Shown: positions 1 through 5,351 of the stretch, in pieces | How positions within the stretch are numbered: the stretch's first letter is position 1 | Layout: each line of letters begins with the position of its first letter | DNA from: DASUKL01 sp036278755 | GTDB lineage: Bacteria > Chloroflexota > Limnocylindria > Limnocylindrales > CSP1-4 | Direction: 5' to 3' | Assembly (NCBI GenBank): GCA_036278755.1 | Contig: DASUKL010000037.1 | Coordinates: forward strand, 1-10,704 | DNA length: 10,704 nt | The notes under the pieces: model-generated | The model's input: only the letters and a program-made list of their open reading frames with translations | The model's database searches: none | What the model was told of the DNA's origin: nothing | Program-made: the position numbers and the translations under genes

Positions 1-51
1 TCCAGGGTCCGGAAGGGCCCGACCTTGGCCAAACAGGTGCGGAATCGCGGT

Positions 52-80
52 GTTATATCCGACCGGGTCCCGGTCGTCAC
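52..80 (-). promoter_or_regulatory. Candidate leftward sigma-70-type promoter with palindrome in the spacer
   Basis: On the minus strand GTGACG (80-75) lies 17 bases before TATAAC (57-52), a good fit to -35 and -10 boxes. The spacer contains the perfect 15-base inverted repeat GACCGGG-T-CCCGGTC (61-75), which touches the -35 box and could be an operator. Transcription would leave the window at base 1. No ribosome binding site or start codon is visible in the 50 bases downstream, so the product could be a protein starting further left or an RNA. The boxes are seen directly; the function is inferred. Confidence 0.4.
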
Positions 81-410
81 CTCCTGAGCCTCCGGAGACG
101 TCCTGATCGCGGCCATACGCGCACTGGGCGGAGGGTATGGCCACGGATCCGGCCCGACGGGGCTCGAGGAGGGCTTCGGCGTGGCCAAGACGTCGTGGTC
201 GTCGAGGGGCCTGGGCATGATGGTGCCGAAACCGCACTGTTTGGCCAGGGCCGAGACGGAGGGGAGCGGCGGGCGGAACGGTCGGCTGGGACCGAGAAGC
301 TTTGCTGGCGACGCGGAGAGCAGCAGTGAGGCTGAGGGGAGCGGCGGGGCGAGACGGTCGGCCGGAGTGACCCGCCGAGCGAGCGGCGAACGGCGTCCGG
401 CGGCGGCCCC
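81..410. other. Gene-free stretch downstream of the CpaE-like gene
   Basis: I see no convincing gene, tRNA or rRNA here. Open frames exist on both strands, but their translations are low-complexity Arg/Pro/Ser/Gly-rich strings, they run into the 3' end of the CpaE-like gene, and they match no family I recognise. The stretch contains the direct repeat pair at 259-286 and 334-362. No clear hairpin-plus-T-run terminator for the CpaE-like gene is visible. A 5-bp hairpin (CGCCG 373-377 with CGGCG 384-388) is too weak to call. Confidence 0.5.
259..362. repeat. Imperfect direct repeat, two copies about 75 bases apart
   Basis: GAGGGGAGCGGCGGG occurs identically at 259-273 and 334-348. Each copy is followed, after a few differing bases, by ACGGTCGGC (278-286 and 354-362). 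The matching unit is therefore about 28 bases, with a one-base change in spacing. It may be the remnant of a tandem duplication in non-coding DNA, with no function apparent. In 70% GC sequence part of the match could be chance. Confidence 0.4.
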
Positions 411-1631
411 TCAGCTGCGGCGCAGGAGGCCGCCCAGGCGTCCGTTACGCTGGGGCGCCGGGGCTCGGGTCTCGGGCTCGGGGCTGGTCCCACCCAGGAT
501 CTCGGCCAGGCGCGTGAGGCGTTCGGCCGGTCCGCTGCGGGGCGCCCCGCGGACCACCGGCACACCCTCGTTGACCGCCTTCAGGTAGATCATCGGCTCG
601 TAGGGCAGCTCGAGGTCGACCCGCGCGCCGAGCGTGTGTTCGATGTCACTGACCTTCAGCATCTCGCGGGCGAAGAGGTGGTTGATGATGTAGATCGTGC
701 GCCCCGCGTGCCCCTGCTCGGTCAGCACCTCGAGCAACGCCGTGAGGGCCTTCAGGGCGGCGATCTCGGGGTAGATCGGGAAGCACAGCGTGTCGGCCAG
801 GGCGAAGGCCGCTAGGCTCCGCTCGTCATAGACGCTGCCGCCATCGACGATGACCGTCTCGAAGAGCGTGGCCGCCCCGCGGATCGTCCGATCGACCTGG
901 CTGGCACTGATGAGGCTGGCCTGGTCCGGCCGGCGGGGGGCGCAGAAGACGGCCAGGCCGGGGCCGTACTCGGTGGCGTACGTCCGCAGCAGGTCGGGCT
1001 CGGCCAGGGCCTGTTCGTCCTGGCTCAGCTCGGCCAGAGTGAGGGCCGGCCGCAGGTCCAGGTGCATGGCCGCCTGGCCCCAGTGCAGGTCGAGGTCGAC
1101 AAGGGCCGTCGTCCCGGCCCGCCGCTGGCTCAACGCGACGGCCGTGTTGACGGCCATCGTGGTCGTGCCGCTGCCGCCCTTGGGGCTGAAGACGACGATG
1201 ACGCGGTGCCCGGGCACGATGCCCAGGCCGGGCAGGGAGAGGGGGGCCATGGTCCCGCGGGTGCGGACCCGGACCATGAGGGCCTCGATCCGCGCCTCCA
1301 GCTCCCGGCCATCGAACGGCTTGGCCATGACGTCGTCGGCGCCGGCCTCGAGGAGGCCGACCCGTTCCTCGACGTCGTCGCTCTGGGCGATGCACAGGAT
1401 GGACAGGCCGCTGATTCGCGGGTCATCACGGATGGCCCGGCAGATCTCCTGTGGCCCGCGCGGCCCGCGGACCACGTCGACGATCACCAGGCGGTACTGC
1501 TCGGCTCTCTGGAGGAGGTCGTCGGGATCGGTCGTGCGGTCCGCCGCGTAGCCCGCCGAGGTCAGGATGGCGTTGATGCGGTCGGCGCTGGATTCATCCT
1601 GATCGAGCAGCAGGATGGTGCTCGATGGCAA
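411..1631 (-). CDS. CpaE/TadZ-like response regulator-ATPase
   Basis: Predicted cytoplasmic protein of 406 residues with an N-terminal receiver domain (about 4-115) joined to a MinD/ParA-type ATPase (about 130-375). This is the plan of CpaE/TadZ, which places Tad/Flp pilus machinery at the cell pole. The receiver keeps acidic residues D10 and D12, phospho-acceptor D52 (VIVDVV) and K94 (AKPF), but has Ala where the conserved Thr/Ser is expected (CIAQS). The ATPase shows the deviant Walker A SPKGGSGTTT (about 139-148), then LVDLDLHWGQ and VIVDGGSVYDE. I chose TTG at 1631 because GGAGGGGG lies a few bases upstream and the receiver strand begins immediately after. An in-frame ATG at 1760 would add 43 residues of no domain character and overlap rpsF. 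No pilus genes are visible nearby, so the Tad role is inferred from the family. Confidence 0.8.
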   Translation of the reverse strand: MPSSTILLLDQDESSADRINAILTSAGYAADRTTDPDDLLQRAEQYRLVIVDVVRGPRGPQEICRAIRDDPRISGLSILCIAQSDDVEERVGLLEAGADDVMAKPFDGRELEARIEALMVRVRTRGTMAPLSLPGLGIVPGHRVIVVFSPKGGSGTTTMAVNTAVALSQRRAGTTALVDLDLHWGQAAMHLDLRPALTLAELSQDEQALAEPDLLRTYATEYGPGLAVFCAPRRPDQASLISASQVDRTIRGAATLFETVIVDGGSVYDERSLAAFALADTLCFPIYPEIAALKALTALLEVLTEQGHAGRTIYIINHLFAREMLKVSDIEHTLGARVDLELPYEPMIYLKAVNEGVPVVRGAPRSGPAERLTRLAEILGGTSPEPETRAPAPQRNGRLGGLLRRS

Positions 1632-1665
1632 CGGGACCCCCTCCGGTACGGCGATCTGGCAGCCG

Positions 1666-1671
1666 AGTCTA
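1666..1671 (-). promoter_or_regulatory. Candidate -10 box for the CpaE-like gene
   Basis: The minus strand reads TAGACT, 35 bases before the TTG start, leaving room for a leader of about 28 bases that contains the GGAGGGGG ribosome binding site. No good -35 hexamer is found at the expected distance (GCAGTC at 1694-1689). It is the mirror image of the rpsF-side box at 1687-1692. Confidence 0.4.
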
Positions 1672-1686
1672 GCAGAGGCCCCGTGG

Positions 1687-1692
1687 TAGACT
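1687..1692 (+). promoter_or_regulatory. Candidate -10 box for the rpsF operon
   Basis: GGTAGACT gives a TAGACT -10-like hexamer 88 bases before the rpsF start. The position expected for its -35 box (1664-1669) reads CGAGTC, a poor match that overlaps the opposing -10 box. The assignment rests on the hexamer, its GT prefix (shared with GTATACT before ilvE) and its position upstream of a ribosomal operon. Confidence 0.4.
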
Positions 1693-1724
1693 GCATGCGT
1701 CCCTTTCAGCTCCGCCGTCCGATC

Positions 1725-1763
1725 CTCGCACCCTGCAGGGCGAGCGTGGGCACATCCCATGGG
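1725..1763 (+). promoter_or_regulatory. rpsF leader hairpins
   Basis: The first hairpin pairs CTCG(CA)CCC with GGGCGAG around a TGCA loop (1725-1744, two-base bulge). The second pairs GTGGG (1746-1750) with CCCAT (1756-1760) around CACAT, including one G-U pair, and ends four bases before the AAGGAG ribosome binding site. bS6:bS18 is known to bind structured rpsF leaders in many bacteria. I cannot confirm that this is that motif, so autoregulation is a possibility only. Confidence 0.3.
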
Positions 1764-1779
1764 AAGGAGAACGACGCGT

Positions 1780-2211
1780 ATGCGCCGCTATGAATTGATG
1801 CTCGTCCTGCGGCCGGATCTGGCCGACGAGCGGAGCCAGGCCATCCTCGAGCGCGCGACCCGTTCGGTCGTCGGCGCCGGCGGCCAGCTCGTCAAGGTCA
1901 GCCCCTGGGGTCGCCGCCGGCTGGCCTACCCCATCGACGGGCAGCGCGAGGGCTCGTACCACCTCGTCGTCTTCGACGCGCCGGCCGAGGCGGTCCTCGA
2001 GCTGGAGCGCGGCCTGCACATCACGGAGGACGTGATGCGCCACTTGGTGACGCGCATCGAGCGGCCCGTCTCCGCCCGCCGGCCCAGCGACGGCGGCTCG
2101 GATCCCGGCGCGGATGGGGCGTACGACGCGCCGCCCGAGGAGGAGGCCGCGGCCGACGGCGAGGTCATCGACGAGTCCGAGAGCGAGGCCGCTCCGGCGG
2201 CCACCGACTAG
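1780..2211 (+). CDS. rpsF: Small ribosomal subunit protein bS6
   Basis: bS6 is a small-subunit platform protein that binds bS18 and helps position it on 16S rRNA. The 143-residue product opens with MRRYELMLVLRPDL, the usual first strand of the family, and contains the typical WGRRRLAYPIDGQREGSYHLVVF segment split by its turn, followed by the ITEDVMRHLVTRIE helix region. The core ends near residue 98. About 45 residues of disordered acidic tail follow (PEEEAAADGE, DESESEA), longer than usual. I chose the ATG at 1780 because AAGGAGA (1764-1770) precedes it by 9 bases. An in-frame ATG at 1759 lies inside the leader without a ribosome binding site. It is the first gene of rpsF-ssb-rpsR. Confidence 0.96.
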   Translation: MRRYELMLVLRPDLADERSQAILERATRSVVGAGGQLVKVSPWGRRRLAYPIDGQREGSYHLVVFDAPAEAVLELERGLHITEDVMRHLVTRIERPVSARRPSDGGSDPGADGAYDAPPEEEAAADGEVIDESESEAAPAATD

Positions 2212-2226
2212 GCTGCCGAGGGCAGC
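2212..2226 (+). other. Small hairpin between rpsF and ssb
   Basis: GCTGCC-GAG-GGCAGC is a perfect 6-bp stem with a 3-base loop immediately after the rpsF stop codon, and no T-run follows. The ssb ribosome binding site GGAGG (2230-2234) starts four bases later. It may affect mRNA stability or partial termination and translation of ssb. Confidence 0.4.
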
Positions 2227-2241
2227 GATGGAGGTCCGGCG

Positions 2242-2697
2242 ATGTCGCTGAACAAGTGCATGATCATCGGCAACCTGGGTCGCGATCCCGAGATGCGCTA
2301 TACGGCCAGCGGGACGGCCGTGACCCAGTTCAGCGTGGCCGTCAACCGCAACACGCGCGACGAGAACGGCGAGTGGAAGAAGGAGACCGAGTGGTTCCGG
2401 GTCGTCCTCTTCCGCGACCAGGCCGAGCGGGCCGCGGAGTGGCTCCGCAAGGGGACCAAGGTCTACATCGAGGGACGGATCCAGACGCGTTCCTATGAGA
2501 AGGACGGCCAGACCCACTACATGACCGAGCTCATCGCGGAGCGCTTCGCGAACCTCGATCCGCGGCAGCGCGATGACGCCGACGCCGGGGACGGCGGCAG
2601 CAGCTCGGCCGGCGGGGCCCCGATGGCCCGCCCGGCGGCCGCCCCTGCCAACGCGCCCGGCACGGCCTCCGAGGAGCTCGACGACATCCCCTTCTGA
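2242..2697 (+). CDS. ssb: Single-stranded DNA-binding protein
   Basis: SSB coats single-stranded DNA in replication, recombination and repair and recruits partner proteins through its C-terminal tip. The 151-residue product starts MSLNKCMIIGNLGRDPEMRY, a standard SSB beginning. The OB fold continues to about residue 112 with VTQFSVAVNR, WFRVVLF, AAEWLRKGTKVYIEGRIQTR and YMTELIAE. A Gly/Ala/Pro/Ser-rich linker follows. The protein ends in DDIPF, the acidic-hydrophobic tip that binds partner proteins. GGAGG (2230-2234) lies 7 bases before the ATG. Its place between rpsF and rpsR is the classic arrangement and links replication with ribosome synthesis. The length is normal for a bacterial SSB and nothing is missing. 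Confidence 0.97.
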   Translation: MSLNKCMIIGNLGRDPEMRYTASGTAVTQFSVAVNRNTRDENGEWKKETEWFRVVLFRDQAERAAEWLRKGTKVYIEGRIQTRSYEKDGQTHYMTELIAERFANLDPRQRDDADAGDGGSSSAGGAPMARPAAAPANAPGTASEELDDIPF

Positions 2698-2704
2698 TCC
2701 ACCC

Positions 2705-2726
2705 GGTCGGGCCTGCCCGCCCGACC
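2705..2726 (+). other. Hairpin between ssb and rpsR
   Basis: GGTCGGGC (2705-2712) is perfectly complementary to GCCCGACC (2719-2726) around the loop CTGCCC. It is an 8-bp stem seven bases after the ssb stop and has no T-run, so it is not a standard terminator. It may set relative expression or mRNA stability within the operon. The rpsR ribosome binding site GAGGT (2733-2737) lies just downstream. Confidence 0.45.
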
Positions 2727-2748
2727 CACAACGAGGTCCCACCGAACG

Positions 2749-3015
2749 ATGCCTTCCCCCCGAGCCCGAAAGCGCGACGAGTACTACCGAGATCGGCGCC
2801 GCCGCAAGGTCTGCGCCTTCTGCGCCGACAAGACCGACCAGATCGACTACAAGGAGGTCAATCGCCTCCGGCGCTACCTGTCGGAGCGGGCCAAGATCGA
2901 GCCCCGCCGCAAGACCGGCACCTGCGCCCAACACCAGCGCCAGCTCTCGGTGGCCCTCAAGCGGGCCCGCCACGTCGCCCTCCTGCCGTACGCCCCCCAG
3001 CACCTGCGCCCCTGA
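2749..3015 (+). CDS. rpsR: Small ribosomal subunit protein bS18, zinc-ligand form
   Basis: bS18 binds bS6 and sits on the platform of the 30S subunit. The 88-residue product has a basic N-terminus and the family core, with KEVNRLRRYLSERAKIEPRRKTG and ARHVALLPY split over the two halves. C22-A-F-C25 and C59-A-Q-H62 form a CxxC...CxxH set, so this is the zinc-binding (C+) version rather than the version that has lost its metal ligands. GAGGT (2733-2737) precedes the ATG by 11 bases. It is the third gene of the rpsF block. rplI, which often follows, is absent here and a cation exchanger takes its place after a strong hairpin. The length is normal. Confidence 0.96.
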   Translation: MPSPRARKRDEYYRDRRRRKVCAFCADKTDQIDYKEVNRLRRYLSERAKIEPRRKTGTCAQHQRQLSVALKRARHVALLPYAPQHLRP

Positions 3016-3098
3016 GCCCGGGTGAGCCTCGGCCCCGCCCGGCCCGCGGCTGATGTCCGGCGCCGCCCGACCACGCGCGTGCCTCGACGTCAGCCCCG

Positions 3099-3124
3099 CA
3101 CCGCGGGCCCGGCGGCCCGCGGTG
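3099..3124 (+). terminator. Perfect 11-bp GC hairpin after rpsR, overlapping the exchanger ribosome binding site
   Basis: CACCGCGGGCC (3099-3109) pairs without mismatch with GGCCCGCGGTG (3114-3124) around CGGC. It lies 83 bases after the rpsR stop and 7 bases before the GTG start of the exchanger. No T-run follows, so it may be a U-less terminator of the ribosomal operon. It may instead be a structure masking the GGTGG sequence (3121-3125), the only ribosome-binding-like sequence for the next gene. The pairing is certain; the role is inferred. Confidence 0.5.
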
Positions 3125-3131
3125 GCCTGAG

Positions 3132-4187
3132 GTGATCGACCTCGTCCTCCTCGTCGTGGCCTGCGCCGTGATCCTGGTCGGGTCGGAGCTCTTCACCAAC
3201 AGCGTCGAGTGGCTGGGCCACCGGCTCGACATCGCCGAGGGCGCCGTGGGCAGCGTCCTGGCCGCGATCGGGACGGCCCTGCCCGAGACCATGATCCCCC
3301 TGGTGGCCATCGCCTTCGGCGGTCAGGGCGCCCGCACCGACGAGATCGGGGTGGGGGCCATCCTGGGCGCCCCATTCATGATCGGCACGCTGGCCATGTG
3401 TGTCACCGGCCTGGCCGTCCTCCTCCAGCCCCGCCGACGGGCCGCCGGCGGCTGGCTGGCCGTCAGCCCCCGGCTCGTGACCCGTGACGTGGGCACCTTC
3501 GTCGTGGCCTATGGCCTGGCCATCGGGGCGGCCTTGGCCCCTCAGGGCCCCTGGCCGGTGCGGCCCGTCGTGGCCGTCGTGCTGCTGCTGATCTACGCCC
3601 GCTACGTGTGGTCGCACCTCAGCGAGGAGCGTGAGAGCTCGGGCGAGGCGCTGCCGCCGCTGCGCCTCCATGTCCTCGATGCACCGGGCCGGCGGGCGGA
3701 TCCGCTCGTGCCCCGGCTGTGGATCGTGCTGCTCCAGGTCGTGGTGGCCGTGGCGGCCATCGTCGGTGGGGCCGTCCTCTTCGTCGACCTCGTGGAGGAC
3801 GTCTCGGCCGACCTGGGCCTGGCGCCGGTCATCGTGGCCCTCGTCATCGCCCCCATCGCCACGGAGCTGCCCGAGAACTTCAACGGCGTGATCTGGGTCC
3901 GCCAGGGCAAGGATCACCTGGCCCTCGGGAACCTCACCGGGGCGATGGTCTTCCAGGCCTGCATCCCCACGGTCATCGCCTTGCTCCTGGCCCCGGCGAC
4001 CTGGGCCGTCACCTCGTCCTCCAGCCTGGCCTTCGCCTCGGCCGCCATCGCCTTCGTCTCGGTGGCCCTGGTCTTCGGCCCGCTGGTCGCGCGGGGCCGC
4101 CTCACGGCCCGCGGCATGCTGGTCGGCGGGGCCTGCTATGCGGCCTACCTGGCCATCGTGGCCCTGGCCCTGCCGGGGTCGTCGTGA
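3132..4187 (+). CDS. CaCA-family sodium/calcium (cation) exchanger
   Basis: Integral membrane antiporter of 351 residues, probably exchanging Ca2+ or another cation against Na+ or H+. Two inverted halves of about five hydrophobic helices each are separated by a hydrophilic loop (about 161-193). The first alpha repeat is GSVLAAIGTALPETMIPLV with G47-T-A-L-P-E52. The second is APIATELPENFNGV with T244-E-L-P-E248. Both keep the ion-binding Glu (E52, E248), but the second departs from the textbook GTSLPE and adds an extra acidic residue (E245). VRQGKDHLALGNLTGAMVFQ after repeat 2 is a typical continuation. The start is GTG at 3132, with a weak GGTGG site inside the preceding hairpin. The exact ions cannot be told from sequence. 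It may be read through from rpsR or have its own promoter, not identified. Confidence 0.85.
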   Translation: MIDLVLLVVACAVILVGSELFTNSVEWLGHRLDIAEGAVGSVLAAIGTALPETMIPLVAIAFGGQGARTDEIGVGAILGAPFMIGTLAMCVTGLAVLLQPRRRAAGGWLAVSPRLVTRDVGTFVVAYGLAIGAALAPQGPWPVRPVVAVVLLLIYARYVWSHLSEERESSGEALPPLRLHVLDAPGRRADPLVPRLWIVLLQVVVAVAAIVGGAVLFVDLVEDVSADLGLAPVIVALVIAPIATELPENFNGVIWVRQGKDHLALGNLTGAMVFQACIPTVIALLLAPATWAVTSSSSLAFASAAIAFVSVALVFGPLVARGRLTARGMLVGGACYAAYLAIVALALPGSS

Positions 4188-4196
4188 AGGCCGCCG

Positions 4197-4202
4197 TATA
4201 CT
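4197..4202 (+). promoter_or_regulatory. Candidate -10 box for ilvE
   Basis: GTATACT contains TATACT, close to the TATAAT consensus, 10 bases after the exchanger stop and 58 bases before the ilvE ATG. No convincing -35 hexamer is found 16-18 bases upstream (that stretch lies inside the exchanger 3' end). It suggests that ilvE is transcribed separately from the exchanger. Confidence 0.5.
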
Positions 4203-4210
4203 CGCTCGCA

Positions 4211-4233
4211 GGGTGCCCGCAGGGCGGCATCCC
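4211..4233 (+). promoter_or_regulatory. ilvE leader hairpin
   Basis: GGGTGCC (4211-4217) pairs with GGCA(T)CCC (4226-4233, one bulged T) around an 8-base loop. It lies between the -10 box and the AAGGAG ribosome binding site (4240-4245). The sequence elements GCAGGGCG and CATCCCAT also occur, in the same order, in the rpsF leader. No leader peptide rich in Ile/Leu/Val codons is visible, so classical ilv attenuation is not supported. Confidence 0.3.
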
Positions 4234-4254
4234 ATCGCCAAGGAGCCTCGCCGC

Positions 4255-5232
4255 ATGCTGACCGAGAAGCCCGCCGCGCCGTCTGCCGGCGCGAAGCCGG
4301 CCCGACCGCCCGTCGACCCCGAGGCCGGCATCTGCTTCTTCGAGGGCCACTACGTGCCGCTGGCCGAGGCCAAGGTCAGCATCATGACCCACGCCTTCAT
4401 GTACGGCACCGCGGTCTTCGAAGGCATCCGCGGCTACTGGAACGAGGAGCAGGGCCAGCTCTACGTCCTCAAGCTGCACGAGCACCTGGCCCGCATCCAG
4501 AAGTCCTGCCGCATCCTGCTGATGGACCCCATCCCCACGCCCGAGACGCTGGCCGAGGAGGTCCTCGAGGTCCTCCGCCGCAACGACTTCCGCCAGGACG
4601 TCTACATCCGGCCCAGCTTCTACAAGTCGACCAAGACCATCGGGGTGCGCTTGCACCACCTCGACTTCGACCACTACGTCCTGGCCATCCCCTTCGGCGA
4701 CTACATCGACACCCAGCGGGGGGTGCGGGTCATGACCTCCTCCTGGCGCCGCAACGCCGACGAGGCCATCCCTGCCCGGGGCAAGATCGTGGGCGGCTAC
4801 GTCAACATGGCCTTCCAGAAGTCGGAGGCCGAACTCAACGGCTTCGACGAGGCCGTCGTCCTGACCGCCGACGGGCACGCCAGCGAGGCCTCCGCGGCCA
4901 ACCTCTTCATGGTCCGCGACGGCGTCCTCACTACGCCCCCCGTCAACGACGACATCCTCGAGGGCATCACCCGTCTGGCCATGCTGGAGCTCGCCGCCGA
5001 CGCGGGCATCGCCACTGACGTCCGCTCGATCGACCGCTCCGAGCTGTACGTGGCCGACGAGATCCTGCTCTGCGGCACGGGCGTCCAGGTCTCGCCGGTC
5101 GTCGAGGTCGACCATCGGGCCGTCGGCGAGGGCCAGGTAGGCCCCATCGCGGCCAAGCTCCAGGCCCTCTACTTCGACGCCGTCCGAGGCCGACTGCCCC
5201 GTTACGCCTCCTGGCTGACGCCGGTCTATTAG
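4255..5232 (+). CDS. ilvE: Branched-chain amino acid aminotransferase
   Basis: PLP enzyme of fold type IV that transfers an amino group between glutamate and the 2-oxo acids of Leu, Ile and Val, the last step of their synthesis, in the cytoplasm. The 325-residue product has the family block YGTAVFEGIRGYW (about 50-62), RPSFYKS (119-125), and the PLP lysine K177 in GKIVGGYVNMA. It also has EASAANLF (211-218), LEGITR (235-240) and a CGTGVQVSPV segment near the C-terminus. The FEGIR block favours a branched-chain enzyme over D-amino-acid transaminase or aminodeoxychorismate lyase. I chose the ATG at 4255 because AAGGAG (4240-4245) lies 9 bases upstream and homologues begin near here; an upstream in-frame ATG at 4138 would overlap the exchanger. 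The glycosyltransferase follows with almost no gap, so the two are probably co-transcribed. Confidence 0.95.
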   Translation: MLTEKPAAPSAGAKPARPPVDPEAGICFFEGHYVPLAEAKVSIMTHAFMYGTAVFEGIRGYWNEEQGQLYVLKLHEHLARIQKSCRILLMDPIPTPETLAEEVLEVLRRNDFRQDVYIRPSFYKSTKTIGVRLHHLDFDHYVLAIPFGDYIDTQRGVRVMTSSWRRNADEAIPARGKIVGGYVNMAFQKSEAELNGFDEAVVLTADGHASEASAANLFMVRDGVLTTPPVNDDILEGITRLAMLELAADAGIATDVRSIDRSELYVADEILLCGTGVQVSPVVEVDHRAVGEGQVGPIAAKLQALYFDAVRGRLPRYASWLTPVY

Positions 5233-5351
5233 GGGCCGCCATCGCCACCCCTGGGGACCGGCGCGATCGGGTCCTGGAGGCCCTCCCGGGCCTGGTCTCC
5301 TGGCTCCTCATCCTGGCCAGCATCGGGCTCAGCCTGCGCTTCCCGGAGCTG

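Noticed and set aside
77..588. Open frames in the left stretch on both strands
   Set aside because: Both products are Arg/Pro/Ser/Gly-rich, no family is recognised, no good start site is visible, and they overlap the CpaE-like 3' end.
1669..3003. 444-codon open frame antisense to rpsF, ssb and rpsR
   Set aside because: It spans three certain genes and their spacers, with a low-complexity product; it is a shadow of GC-rich coding.
4203..4254. ilv-type attenuator leader peptide before ilvE
   Set aside because: No short frame with Ile/Val/Leu runs and no terminator with a T-run is present.
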